Origin: Megaleporinus macrocephalus
Taxonomy: Eukaryota > Chordata > Actinopteri > Characiformes > Anostomidae
Assembly (NCBI GenBank): GCA_021613375.1
Contig: CM038706.1
Location: 23,763,366-23,827,365, forward strand
Length of the DNA: 64,000 nt
Direction of reading: 5' to 3'
Shown here: positions 1-38,831 of the stretch, in pieces
Layout of the letters: each line of letters begins with the position of its first letter
Numbering within the stretch: position 1 is the first letter of the stretch
Translations under genes and position numbers: made by a program
Notes under the pieces: generated by a model
Database searches by the model: none
What the model was told of the DNA's origin: nothing
What the model saw: only the letters and a program-made list of their open reading frames with translations

Positions 1-194
1 TTGGATGATGGGTACAAAATGTAAATGTGTAAATGATCTTTATTTGTATGTGAGACTATCAGCTCCTACATCTTTATATGAGATTAATGGTTTTTTTTTT
101 CTCTTTGAGCTGATTAGTCCAGGCATGAATCCATATTTGAAACCATATAAGCCAGTTCAGCCTTTCATTGAACAGACACATGAGAGTCACCTGA

Positions 195-515
195 ATGTTT
201 TAAATATTTACACATACTGCTCCATTTAGATTTGGATATTTTGCTGAATCTGATATCAGTGACCGTTTCTGTGAGCTTCAATATTTAGGTTACCTACAAC
301 CTGCCACTGTGGTTCTGCAGTTGTGTTCAATGTGGGTTAAGTTTAAATATATTGTAAATTCATGTTGATATATTTTTTTCTCTTTTCTATATATAAAAGT
401 ATATCTTTAAGTAAAAACAAAAAATCATTACTTTATTGTAGTAATCCTTCAGATTAGGTTACAATTTCATTTCTGGACAGGTCATCAGTTTCTAAAGGAC
501 TACCCCAGCCCTGTT
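195..515 (+). repeat. Dispersed repeat family C, copy 1
   Basis: This segment aligns by eye with 41855-42105 in the same orientation. Shared stretches include the block around TTTTAAATATTTACA, then ATATCAGTGAC, the TTTCTCTTTTCT run followed by AAGTATATCTTTAA, and the closing CCCAGCCCT. The match is interrupted by small indels. This indicates an old interspersed repeat; its class is unknown. Confidence 0.55.
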
Positions 516-559
516 TAGGATTTTTCTATTTATTCTAGACTTAAAAACCCAGAAAAATG

Positions 560-800
560 GAGCCATACAACCTTCAATACTTTTTCAGATGTTGTCCATC
601 ATAGGTGTTGGTATCCCCTTGGCTGATACCAGTACTGCGTTAGGGCCCAGTATCATTGCTGATGTTGATACAGAATGCAACACTATTTCATAAACATCTG
701 TAGTTGTTTTTTTTTTTAGATTTAGAGCAAGAGTGGAGCTTATTTTTCTCCGGTCTTTTTGTGTTTTGCTGATAGAGAACGTTTTGGTGGTCTGCACGTC
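560..800 (-). repeat. Degenerate transposon-like remnant
   Basis: Read on the - strand, this shares CTCCACTCTTGCT followed by a poly-A-rich stretch and an imperfectly matching flank with 10690-10830 on the + strand. Two dispersed inverted copies point to a mobile element. A 70-codon - strand ORF (585-797) crosses it, but no transposase motif could be identified. Confidence 0.4.
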
Positions 801-1439
801 TTGCCTGGTTATTGGAAGCCTTTTTTTCGGTATTACATTTTTATGAAGTCCAGTTTTGGGAACTCATTGTACTCTTTTTACATTGACTCTGCCCTTCTTA
901 GGTAAGTCTATCTATCTAGTCTTAGCAGTGCCTCCTGGAAATGAATAACTTGTACTAAATGGCTGTTATGATTGGGAATTAAATGCAGGACGGGTGGGCT
1001 CAGGCTTTTAGACAGGGCTGCATATTTTCATTTTTATATTTTTATGTGTATTTAAACACCTGTTTTAGAAACTTGTTTTTCCAATTAGAAATTTAATAAA
1101 AGTGGTCGTCTGATGTTTGCATGGCGCTGTGTTTATTTTTTATTGGTTAATGGGGAAGTGGGTAGTAATTACTTCATTTTAGTGAAAAATATGCCTTTTG
1201 GTTGATTTTTAAAAAATCCTCAGTCTGGAACTGTTCTTGTTTTGATTTAACCCATATGATGGATAGATGTTTTAATGATGACACTCTATTAGTTGCTCTC
1301 AATACAGATGCTCTCAATACTGACACCCCCTACCCCCCACCCCGGCACAGCTTCAAGTGTTTCTGCTCCAACACACCCGAATTACGGCTTGTAAAGACTG
1401 AATCCATTTATTTTGGACTGTTGTTGCAGATTAAGGCTC

Positions 1440-1690
1440 CTGTGCAAAGCTATTAGACGCCTCGTTCCTCAATCGGCTCAGGTCCCCCTTCTTCCATCTC
1501 TTTCCCTCTCTTCCCTCATCATCCCTTCTCTCTCTTTCTTTGTGGGAAGGCGGCTGCTTATGTTCAGCTGCTCCCTCCTACCCATCGACTCCACCGCCTC
1601 ACCGAGGCATAGCGGCGAAGACCTCCGTCTCCTCAAATTAACATGAGCAGGTGTTTTTCTCTGATGTGTTAATTAAGAGAAGCTGGTGTC
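1440..1690. other. GC-richer block in intron 1, candidate conserved non-coding element
   Basis: A pyrimidine-rich, GC-richer stretch leads into a segment around 1575-1670 (CACCGCCTCACCGAGG, then TTAATTAAGAGAAGC). It stands out in composition from the AT-rich surroundings and includes homeodomain-type TAATTA cores. The short ORFs through it look non-coding. Conservation cannot be tested here. Confidence 0.25.
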
Positions 1691-4689
1691 ATTATGCTTT
1701 AAGTGGATGTTACAAATAGAACATGTTGTTTATTTTCTCCTCTGATAGAAAAAAAAGTGATCAGAGCTGTCACCGAGGCCCACGTGTCACTTGCTGGAGA
1801 TAGCGACTAATTACCAGGAGTTCAGAATCAAAAAGCACACGTCTAGGGATTCTCCAGCTCCTGTGCTCACGCCACTACCAGATTGTCTGTCTTAATAGAT
1901 AAGGTCTGAAGGCAAAAAAACCCAGAATGGTATAGTTGTGAGGTTGCGTGCTGCAGATTTGACTAACCCTCTACATTGAGGGGTTTACACTCTAATGAGG
2001 AAACTGCTTAACGTATGGCAGCGCAGAGTTGTTCCGAGTTGTTATCCTGTGAGTTCTGTGAGCGCACCGCAGCACAGTTTTGGCCAGCACTTGCTTCAGT
2101 AGCATTTGCTTCAGTTCCACTCTGTGATTTATTGACTTGAAGATCTAATTGTTTCCTCTCGATTTGCTTCTCTGCAGAGAAGGATAATTATCTTACTTAC
2201 CTGAACAAGCAAAACATTCAAGAAACAGCGTGCCTCACCTTCAGCTCTGTCATTATTGTCTTTGAATCCCTGCTGATAGATTGCTAATCATAAATCATAG
2301 CTCGGGTTTCGACCTATCTTGAAATGTTTCAAACAACATTTTTCCAGTTACCCATTTAAACAGGCTAAATGTTTCCCACCTCGATCCATAAAGCTGTAGA
2401 TCACTTCACTGGATTTTCATACAAGACAAAAAATTGTTCCTCTATAAGTGCAGTAGCTGTGCCAATTAATAAACTGTGCAAATGTTATTCAACATTTGTT
2501 ACTTTTACTCAATTACATTTGCAAGAAAAACCTAAGTCTTGTGTGTTAAATTTTCATTAACATGTCCTCTGCATACGCCATTCAGGATGATTCCACGCAG
2601 AGCTGCCACACGCCCATAACGCTAAACATATGGCTCAGTCACATGACACAGTTTACAGCAGATAGTAACAAGTGAGAGAGACCCCTGCCATTCTTCATCC
2701 CAGCGGCAACCTGGTCAGTTGAAAGGACCTGTCTGAGAAAGTGTATTCTAACGTGCTATATTGGGCGATTGATATCCAGTAACATTGCAGAACCAAAATG
2801 CCCAAAATATTCAAACATCGGTTCTTTCAATTTGCAGCGAAATATTTCATCACCGTTTTTATTTATACAGCCCTTTTCCAATGCCCAATGACGCCTCGCA
2901 GCCAGAGAGCAGAAAATATAAAACAGGAAGCTATGCTACACGATTAAAAACAACAGACACCATATGAGCCAGCACTACGTAAACAGTGAGGCAGCACCAT
3001 ATAAATATTATATATTCAATGACAGGTGGAAGACTAAAAGCACAGAAACACATGGGTCTTCAGCAAAGATTCAAATACTGATAGAGACCAGACACATTGA
3101 ATGTCTGGAGCTCTTTAAAAGAATGCTTATGCAGACATTGTTCCACCCCAGATTTAGTTGATCAGCTAAGATTTGTTTGTTGCTTCTTCAGTTTAACAAA
3201 CCATAGGAATCAATAGTCACCCAGACCTTTTCCATAAATACATCACTAAAATATCTCAAACTGTATTTAGCTCTTCATCAAGGTCTCAACAAGCGTCTGA
3301 AGAGGTTGCCTGATGCTTTCAGCTAAAGCACAGTCGCCAAGTCTGTGCAAGCTTATTGAAAACGTGGATGCAGTTTTGGGTAAGCATTTGTGGAAAAGAT
3401 AGGGGGGACTACTGACTAGTGCTTTGTTAGCAAAGGTAGCCTTGTGGCTCTACTGCTATTGTAAGGAAGTTAATTGTGAACACCAGACTTGTCTCAGCTG
3501 ATTGTCTACATCCTGGATATTTGGAAAAATGTGTACCCCAGTTTCTTGTTATTTTTTTTGCCTAATCTTTTAACTTTGGAGCTACAATGCTAAATGATTG
3601 ATTAACAATGGAGGTCAGGCAAACCTCAATATAATACAGTCTTTGCTGTGAGCTCCCTCAAGCCCATTATCATGATGGAGTAATTGAATTGATTAGTTTC
3701 AAAAAGGGATCCTTGCAAGAAAACAGTACAAACTAAAGCGTTTGTCGCATTCTTTGTCGCATGTGTGCTGCTCGACATCCAACCTCAACGTACTGGACAG
3801 TTAGTACAAGTACAATCAGCTGAATCTTAACGTGATCACGTTTGCACGTAAATGTTAAAGACACTCTTAACTGAATTGCCTGTTTATTAACCCCAAAAAA
3901 ATGTTCAACAGGCAGCTGCCATGTGCATTAAGGGTTTTGCCACCTGCTATTAAAGGCTGGGGGGGGTCATACATGTGGGTATGCACCAGGCCTGGCCTCT
4001 AGCATGGTGATGTTGACACCCTTGTAATCCTGCTGTTGATTATTAGATCGCACAGGCTGTTACACCAGAAGTTTTGCATGGTAATACAGTCAGACCAGCT
4101 GCCCAGCAGATGTTGTTTTTTGTCGCTTCAGCCTGTAAGGGTTAAAGGTTCTTCAGCTACTCCCACTGGACGCTCGCTGACCCCATCCTCCCCACCCCTC
4201 AAGGCTACAGGCCTTTTTGTTTTTTTCTTTTAACCACCCAACCCACCCCGTTGTCGGATGCCTCAGCTCTGTCCACTCTAACACCTGTCCTCAGATTTGG
4301 CCAGATGATGCTCAAGCTGACATGCGGCTCAAAGGCAGTAAACATGTTTTTGCCGTGTCGGTGATGTAATCCTGGTGTTTGGTCAGTGATATGAAGGATG
4401 TGGGAATAATCATAATTCCCATAAATAATTTTAGAAATGAGCAAAAAGGCAGAGCGTGAGCTTCAAATACATCTGTGCATACATATGTGCATTTGTAGAC
4501 GGAGGACTTGTAATCACTGTAGGAGGTAAATATGGGGGGTTTGAAGCTGCTGTGTGCTCTGAGGGGATCAGCAACAAATGTTTCAAGATAAATTCTGTTG
4601 ATCGGCGCAAACCAGGAAAGAAAAATGATGCTGTGTATACAGAGTGTACAGTAGAAGTGAAGGGTAGTGCTGTCACTGCACAGGGATCG

Positions 4690-4860
4690 ATTTCCAGACC
4701 AGTTTTATGTTCTCCCCGAGTCTGTAGAGCTTTCTTCCAGGAACTCTGGTTTCCTCCCACAGTCCTAAAATGCAGTCAGGTGAACTGGAGATGCTAAATT
4801 ACTGGTGTGTTTGTGTGCCCACCCTGAGATGCTCTAACAGCCTGTCCAAAGATTGAGTGT
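4690..4860 (+). repeat. Fish interspersed retroposon-type repeat
   Basis: The order of phrases (GTTTTATGTTCTCCCCG, then CTCTGGTTTCCTCCCACAG, then GCTAAATT, then CCCACCCTGAGATGCTC, then GCCTGTCC) follows a very common fish interspersed repeat that carries the TTTCCTCCCACAGTCC signature. The copy is diverged. The assignment rests on recalled family appearance, not on a search. Confidence 0.55.
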
Positions 4861-4863
4861 TCC

Positions 4864-4935
4864 ATAGGGGCAGTTGTGGCCTGGAGGTTAGGGAGTCGGT
4901 GTTGTGACCAGAAGTTTGTGTGATCAATGTGTCAG
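4864..4935 (+). repeat. tRNA-derived SINE head (truncated)
   Basis: The sequence GGGGCAGTTGTGGCCTGGAG followed by GTTAGGGAGTCGG resembles the tRNA-like head of fish SINEs, with an A-box-like GTGGCCTGGAGGTTAGG. The expected B box (GGTTCGAATCC type) is degenerate, so this is unlikely to be an active promoter or a real tRNA gene. It follows the retroposon repeat directly. Confidence 0.5.
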
Positions 4936-5862
4936 TTGTCTCTTAATATCGTGGATTCATCTGTTATAAAAATTTTTTTTGCTAAATCACACATAATCAG
5001 TGGCTTATTTACGTACATGCTGGTCTTTGTATGACTAAAGCCGTGTTTATCTTCAGTTCATTTTGAATTGTCTTGCTTCTCATTTACCTCTCATTTTTTA
5101 AAACTCCAGTCAGAAAGCAGCTGAGCAAGTATTCTTGTGCTGATAGTGAGATACTGGCTGAGACATAGCTGACCCAATTATATTGAACCAAAAGAAACTA
5201 TATAAAACATTAATTAAGTTGATAATATAGCAGGCTACTCACAGGAGAGTGAGAGAGCAGGTGCTCTCTAGAGTTATGTATTTATTATGATATCTGTAGT
5301 TTGCACATAACCCAGGCTTTCTCATTTGCTGCCATATAATGAGCAAGCTGTGCTCCTGGAGAATATGTTATAACACAAAATTCCTTCCGAGAACTAAAAA
5401 ATAAGGGGTCATTAAGGAAGCCAACACTTGTGGGTAACTCTGCCTGCAGGGCTATAATTTGAATTATATGCAATATTTTATAAACAGGGAAGAAACTTTA
5501 TTGATCCTGAAAGAATTTGTAAATATAGATTTTCTGTTTAAGAAATGTGACATCATATGAGCGCCATATTTGACAGTTAACAGATGACCACTGGCAATCA
5601 CTTCAGTTGGTTAAGCACTGTTTAACTGTTGGATTAAAAAAATCAAATAAATAATGTTACAGTCAAGTTAAATGAGTGTAGGAGCTGTTTCATGGAATAT
5701 GAACATAAACTTTATTTAACTACTATTTTTTTTTGTTTATTTGGATAGAAACGCAGTTGTTGTTTATGTTGATTATGTTGAGGTAGTCTTCAGAATTTCC
5801 AGCTGCTGTTTAAAGTCTTGTCTCTGCATTTTATGTGACCACATTTTGTCTTCTCTCAACAG

Positions 5863-32758
<26,896 letters not shown>

Positions 32759-35119
32759 AGAGCCACCCCTCCCTACCCCCACCCCCACAGCCAGCACTGC
32801 CTCATCCTCATCACGCTTTACCACTGGAACGTACTACTACTACTCTTACAACGTCTTCAGCTTCTACCCAGACAGACTTAGCCTAAACAATGCTCCCCTC
32901 CTCCGCGGGGATTCCTTCATCACTCTCTAGCCAGGCCGAGGGCACCAGGGACACAGTTGAGGTTTAGGGTATTGGGAATTTTTTGCACGTCGAGCCGGCT
33001 TGAGGTCCGACCCGCTTAAACAATGTCCTGAGCAGCTTCAGCCCCTTGGGTTGGCTGCCATGGAGGAAGAACTGTGCTGTTTGTTTACTTTTTTTTGTTT
33101 GTTTTCTTTTGTGTGTGTTTGTATTTGTTTTTGTTTTATTATTTAGATGTTTGAATGCTTCCTTGAGCGGGAGTGAAAAGCACTGAAGCTGCATCACATC
33201 TTTCCATTAGAAATCAGAGAATGAGTGTGGCTCGAGATTCACATGAGCGTTAGTATTTAACTTGGCTGCATAGAATTTGCATCTGATAAACAGTACAACA
33301 GAACGTCCCTGCTCTGCTGTTGTGTCAAGTCCAAAACTGCCATGAATGGTACTCTCAGGCTACACCAGTCACGTCCGTGCTCAACTCAGTAAACAGGATT
33401 AGCTTTATTCCAGCTCCTCGGCTTGCCCAGGGGAAGGCCACCGATGCTACCCACTGCAGCTCTCTCTCCGTTTCTCAGTCTTGATTTCTCTATTTCTTTA
33501 GATCTCTCTTGCTCTCTCTTTCTTGGACATTTTGACACCAGTCTGATCCAGGATCTGTTGTAATGTTTCAGTGTGGCATTGGAGGGGCATTCTTCATGTT
33601 CTTAGCTGAAACAGTTCTGTGAATCTGAGCCATGCAGCATCGCATCTGGACAGGTATAGAGGATACGCTCTGCTTTAGGTACGCTCACATATTCAGATCA
33701 GAAAAAAGTCTCGAGTTGAAACAGTCTGATCCGCCACACGCGATATTTATCTTTTGTTTTTCAGTTCACTAGTATATGGAAGGCTTTCTACTCTGCAGAT
33801 CATTCCTTTAGAATTCCTTCTTTCATTCCATTTGAGGGTTAAATTATAGCGATTACTGGTGATAAACCTGGGGAGGTTCGACACTGATGTTTAGCAGTGA
33901 CACTGGGCACCTGGTGAAGCTACACCTGCTCCACATTTTGCAGCGAACCCTTAAGAAGCATTAGGAGTCTGAACTAACACACACACACAACTATTCACGC
34001 TTTCAGTACACTGGAGCATGTTCCTCTGAGTTGTCAGTAGTAATGTGACTTGTGGGGCTCAGTAAAGCCAGCAGCAGCTGACGGATGTTGTTTTACAGTA
34101 GGGAATATGCCTAATTAAAGGTGTTCTATTCGTTTTTTTTCCTCTGTTGTTTGTTCGTCCTTCTTGTAAAGAGGGTTGTCCGGAGATTTCTTATTGGACA
34201 AAAAAATGCACCTACAAATGGCTTAAGAATGTAAATTGGGCAAAGGCCTTTGCTTTATGTTGTTTGTTTTTTTGACAAGGTTTTTGTGTCTTTTTATGGG
34301 GACGACAGCCTGTGAGGGCTGTATTTACACCATCATAGCATTGCTTCTTCTTTTTTCCCTTTTTTTTTTTTTAAATCAATCGGCCCTTTCTGCATAGCAA
34401 GCTGTTCTGACATATAAAGGGCTGCACGACCTGGTCCTCTCAGCAGCAGACACAAAGCCACTGCTATGCTCTGGCAGTGGGAAAAGTGTGGCTTTCACTA
34501 GCGTATGTAAATACAAGAGCATGGCGCTCAGTAGCTCTGTCTAGTGAGACTTAACAATGTGTTTTCTTCTGGCATTTTCCCACGGCTGGCCGAGGCACTG
34601 CTCATTCTGGCCTTTTCCTTTGCTTTCTCTAATGGGCAGTTTACTTAAAGCGAGCTGGACAGTATTATCTAAGGTGAAGAGTTCCATTCGGTTTATCGGG
34701 GCTGATAAAAGCCTACACTATTATGCTTGTTTGTTTGGGAGTGTTCAGTCTTGTAATAGCTGATTTCATGTTAATTTTTTTTTGGTTAATATGCTCCAGT
34801 CTGGCAGTCTAATGCAGTGAAAGAAAATTGTGCTGAGGTCAACAGTGTCGGTCACATATTGCCGTTCGTCCAGGGGCAGTTCAGTAAACCAAACAGCCAG
34901 TGCACTGGTGGAAAATGTCTCTAGTAAATGTTTATTTAAATAATAAGCTGTTGTGGTAACTACAAGTGGTTTGGACCCGAATGTCACTACACTCATATGA
35001 TGCCAGATTTACAAATAAGTGGACCAGCGGTGTTAGTTAAAGCCACATGGTCAGAGTTTTGCCAGCTCTAAAGTGTTCTGTGTGTGATTCCTTTAAATGT
35101 AGTACATTACTTCACGCTC

Positions 35120-35604
35120 AAAGCAATACTCCAGTGTTTTTCAAACCAGATTGAGGGGAAAGCCATGTAGCTGATGAGTTGCCAGCTTTATAGCTTATCC
35201 ACTAAAACCAAACACCGTTCTTTCTTTTCTTTTTAACTTTAATTACACTATTGCAATGAAAAAAACATTGAAACTTCCTGGCTGTGCTTTAGACTATCAC
35301 GTGACTCGTCTGTCACATACAGTACAGTACAAAAGACAACTCTTCTTTATTTAATTTCCAGTCAAAAACTGTCATTAATTATCTCAACAACTAAATACTA
35401 AAGTTTTCCAAGTTTAAAGTGTTCACTCTTTCCCTTATTGCACTGTCCATTTCTCATTACATTTGCTTGTTCTGTAAGAGAACAAAAGAAAAAACTGCAT
35501 TTTAAGTTGTTAATTTCCAAGTTCAGGGAAGGTGGCCATGGTAATCAACTGCAACAGCTGTGCAGATAAAAAAAATACACTGAAAAACGCTGGAATATTC
35601 CTTT
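35120..35604. mobile_element. MITE-like element in the akt3 3' UTR
   Basis: The left terminus AAAGCAATACTCCAGTGTTT (35120 on) and right terminus ending AACGCTGGAATATTCCTTT (to 35604) are 24-bp inverted repeats with about three mismatches. There is no coding potential inside. A related single terminus (AAAGGAATACCCAGCGTTTC) lies at 40092-40114, indicating a family. Confidence 0.6.
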
Positions 35605-36507
35605 ACCAGTATCTGGCAATAAAACCTAACCCTTTTTTAAGATGGCTCTTACTGTAGTCATGTTAGTTTCCAAAGACTGAGTGAGTGTGTACTGTAGATC
35701 TTCCAGTGAGTCTATGGGATGTCAGTTGAGTTTAAATAAGGATGATGTCACTGTATGTCCTTGTGAGTTTAGCACTCCTAGTTCGAATCAAGAGCAGCGT
35801 TTTTAAAAGCCCATATGGAAATTGTGATAACGTATTACATTCCATTGTCCTTTGGGTTTAGAGGAGACATTGTGAGTTTCTGAGGGGAATGAGTGGATGC
35901 TCTGTCGGCGCTGTGGTATGGTATGGTGTCGTATGTGAACTGTGTTGATGGTTATGCGTTTATTAGGAGATGAGGAGTAAGTTGGTGTGTTCTGGCCGTG
36001 GTAGTGTCTGTGAACTGTAGCATAGGAGATGTTGACGCAGGGTATACTGTATGTGTGGGGATTCTAACAGCAGGACTGTTATAGCTGGGATGAATGGTAG
36101 AGAGATGAGTTAGAAAAAGCATAGCTTTGATGGTTCAGGAAAGAATGTCAGAGAAGAGAGAATGCTTGGATTTAAGTCAGCAAAAAATGTACAGCACTGA
36201 TTGTGAACGTAAGAGATGCCAGCTCACCGTTTTTTTGTGATGAGGAGCTGATAAGACTGTGGAACTGCAATCACAAAGCTTCTGTCTTCCAACTCACACA
36301 TTCTTGTTTTCTGTAGTGATATTTTATTTCTGTTGGGAAAAAAACATTCTACTAGCTGGTGTGGGGTGAATGATGAAGATTCATATTTATTTAGCAGAGA
36401 GTAACTTAAGAATTCTGTACTGTCTTTATTTTTCTGAGATTGTTAAGATGTTATTTCTTCCTGTTAGTTATGTTTTGTTCAAATTCAAACATGTCAGACG
36501 TGATGAT

Positions 36508-36844
36508 TTAAAGGGCCCATATTATTAAAAACTTTGTCTTGCTTTTTTTTAAATATAGCTGTTAATATGCACAAAATTCCAGTTCCAGTCCTTAGAATCC
36601 ATATACAGAGAAGAACATGGAAAAACAATGAATTGTTTCTTTTATTCCACAAGTACTAACTCATTTACATTTATCCACCATTCAGCCACCCACAGTTTAG
36701 CCCCACCCCTTCCTATCTCAGTGATTCAGGTCTTTTTAAAACTGGCATAATGCATAATGAATTATGACCGGTACATAAAATGACAGTAGTGGACCCCGAG
36801 GCAGAAATAAAGTGAAGGAAAGATGTACAATATGGGCCCTTTAA
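36508..36844. mobile_element. TTAA-flanked MITE (337 bp) in the akt3 3' UTR
   Basis: Perfect 16-bp inverted ends TTAAAGGGCCCATATT (36508-36523) and AATATGGGCCCTTTAA (36829-36844). Both ends carry TTAA, the target site duplicated by piggyBac-type transposases, so it may be a piggyBac-related non-autonomous element. The interior is non-coding and carries the phrase TTTAGCCCCACCCCTTCC. A superfamily call needs a library match. Confidence 0.75.
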
Positions 36845-37349
36845 GTTCTGAATGTTTTAGTAGTTTCTTTCAGTTTATTTGGATCGCTTGTGCTGACTTT
36901 GTGGCACGTTGCCTCATAGGGATCGACTCTTACTGTGACACTGTTCCTTCCTATGAATATGCACGTGTGGAGTCTGATGATACAGACTCCTTCTGGAAGA
37001 AATGAGAAGCAGAGCCAGGAGTGAGGCTATGTGTCAGTACCTTGCATGCGAAGGACGTAACTGATAATACAGTACACTCTTAATTAAACTGCAAAAGGAC
37101 CTTTCCCCAAAAAAACCATACACTTTTTTTAAAATTCCATAGCCGCAAAACTTTAAATTATGCATAGCTGCACTTTCATGCCCATTGCCCTTTTTCTATA
37201 GTTCAGATATGAAATGAGGTCCCTGCTTTAAAAAGGAAAAAAAAAGTACTTGAAAGCACACATTCCCTGCCCACGCTATGTTTCTTTTTGTAATAATGTA
37301 ATTTTGCTTTGTAAAGTGTAATGGTGTGAATGTGGTGAGACGCTGCCAG

Positions 37350-37374
37350 GAGACACACACACACACACACACAC
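37350..37374. repeat. (AC)n microsatellite in the akt3 3' UTR
   Basis: About 12 AC units after GCCAGGAG. Short ORFs on the - strand across it are artefacts of the tract. Confidence 0.9.
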
Positions 37375-38250
37375 ATAAAAAGAAAACGGTTCGCTTTGGT
37401 GACATTCAGACAGGCCAACTTTTCCCCTCCTCCCTCCTTCTGAGCGCTTTCTACAGCTTTCTGAGAAAAAAAAAAGTCGGACTGAAACAATGATGCCGCC
37501 TCAGCAGTTACTGTCAAAAACATATTCAACTCTGACTAAAAACAAACTAAAGAAGCCGTGCTCAAACGCAGAACCCCAGCGCAGAGGTCACAGCGCAAGC
37601 TTTGACTCTTGCGCCTCTGGCCCAAAACAGAAGGTTCAAGTGGGCTCCTCCCTCTGTGGGTGACGGAGGAGTGAAACCCACACGGGCACCTGATAGACGC
37701 CAGGCCATCCGAGCAAATGGGTTCCGTTCTTACTTACTGCAGGGTCTATAATAAATATTTTACACCTCGACGTACTCTTTGCTGCTACTGTTTGTACTGT
37801 CTACAACAGACTTTCTCCTGGTAGTGTATTATGAACAAGCATGAACTGTAAAGTATTTATTTAAAAACAAAACAGACAAAATCTGATAAAAAAAATAAAT
37901 CAAAATAACTTGTAATTCATTTTACGTCCATGTAGCTTTAGAGTTTGTGACACTTCTTGACCTTGCTAGCTCTGTCATTAGATCCATGTTTAGATCTAGT
38001 CATGTGGTTAAGACTTTTATGCAGAAGGGACTTGACCCAAAAAAAAACAAAAAAAAAAAAGGACTGTATTACGGATTGTCATGTTTAATGACTACAAGAG
38101 AACGTTTATTTCCTTGAATCTGTGGCTCACAGGGATGTGAAGATGCTGATCTGCGAGAACTTGTTTTTGTACACTGAACATCCTTAGTATTTTTACATGT
38201 AAATGTATATGATAGGGATGCACATTATTTTCCTTCTTACAGACTGCTTA

Positions 38251-38256
38251 AATAAA
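38251..38256 (+). terminator. akt3: Poly(A) signal AATAAA, probable akt3 distal site
   Basis: AATAAA in GCTTAAATAAAGCACTACG is followed within 20-40 nt by T/G-rich sequence (CTGCTTTCTGGCTGGCTTGG), the usual downstream element. It is placed about 5.5 kb after the stop codon. Confidence 0.65.
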
Positions 38257-38384
38257 GCACTACGTCAATCTGCTTTCTGGCTGGCTTGGTTTTGCTTCTT
38301 CAGGCTCTAAAGATCGCTGCACGTGTTCTATTTTTACATTCGAGGTAGATCATGTGAAGAATATAATAATAATAATAACAATAA

Positions 38385-38390
38385 TTTATT
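38385..38390 (-). terminator. sdccag8: Poly(A) signal on the - strand, probable sdccag8 site
   Basis: The + strand TTTATT reads AATAAA on the - strand (TGCCAATAAATTATTG). It lies 440 nt after the sdccag8 stop codon. Another - strand AATAAA (39231-39236) lies upstream of the last exon, within the intron. Confidence 0.5.
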
Positions 38391-38790
38391 GGCAACTACA
38401 AAGCATAAGAAATGTTTACAAACCATAAAAACACAAAGCAAAACATACAAAAATCATCAGCACCATCAGAGCGATCAGGCCGCAGAGCAGGTCGCTGCAA
38501 TAAGAGAAACTGTTCATGGTGGACAGGCATGTAGAATCCATGTGCGGCGTCCAGGGAGTGCAGAAGGTGTGGTGTATGCGCGTGTCTGTGTTAGTGACGA
38601 GGAGCCAGCATTGCTGCTGTGCGCCCAGCACGAATTGTGATGTCACTCGGACCCCTGCGGCCATCACACGCACAAACTCGCACTATTTCACCCACTTCAT
38701 ACTCGTAGCAAAATTCTGAGGTGACTTATCAGATCGAATGGGCAGCGACGGCAGACTGCTGGTGATCAGATAAACTCCAAAGGCGGGTTA

Positions 38791-38791
<1 letters not shown>

Positions 38792-38825
<34 letters not shown>
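38792..38825. repeat. (GA)n microsatellite in the sdccag8 3' UTR
   Basis: About 16 uninterrupted GA units, ending 7 nt short of the sdccag8 stop codon. It is (CT)n in the transcript. Confidence 0.95.
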
Positions 38826-38827
<2 letters not shown>

Positions 38828-38831
38828 GTCC

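Larger units (their letters stand above)
1..5862 (+). other. akt3: akt3 intron 1 (partial)
   Basis: No coding exon could be recognised here. In particular there is no match to the expected first coding exon (start Met plus about 15 codons of the PH domain N-terminus, 46 nt), so it lies upstream of the window. The stretch is AT-rich and holds a dispersed repeat (about 195-515), an inverted transposon-like remnant (560-800), a GC-richer block at 1440-1690, and retroposon-like pieces at 4690-4935. The short ORFs seen look random. Confidence 0.8.
32759..38280 (+). other. akt3: akt3 3' UTR (about 5.5 kb)
   Basis: The stop codon is followed by 5.5 kb without another coding exon, until an AATAAA at 38251-38256. 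Human AKT3 also has a 3' UTR of several kilobases, so the length is plausible. Two MITE-like inserts sit inside (35120-35604, 36508-36844), with a CA tract at 37350-37374. Other AATAAA hexamers occur at about 35620 and 37894-37899, so shorter transcripts are possible. The exact end is inferred. Confidence 0.7.
38366..38831 (-). other. sdccag8: sdccag8 3' UTR (inferred)
   Basis: It extends from the stop codon at 38832-38834 to a - strand AATAAA (complement at 38385-38390). It starts with the (CT)n tract on the transcript strand. An 85-codon - strand frame (38416-38673) lies inside it; see findings. The end point is inferred. Confidence 0.55.

Noticed and set aside
4864..4935. Possible tRNA gene
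   Set aside because: Only a degenerate A-box-like head; no B box or cloverleaf; SINE remnant is the simpler reading.
38416..38673. Phase-0 reading of the TATTGCAG acceptor as the sdccag8 terminus
   Set aside because: The phase-0 peptide (starting RPALRPDRSD) does not resemble the SDCCAG8 C-terminus, whereas the exon at 38832-38870 starts with the conserved LP.
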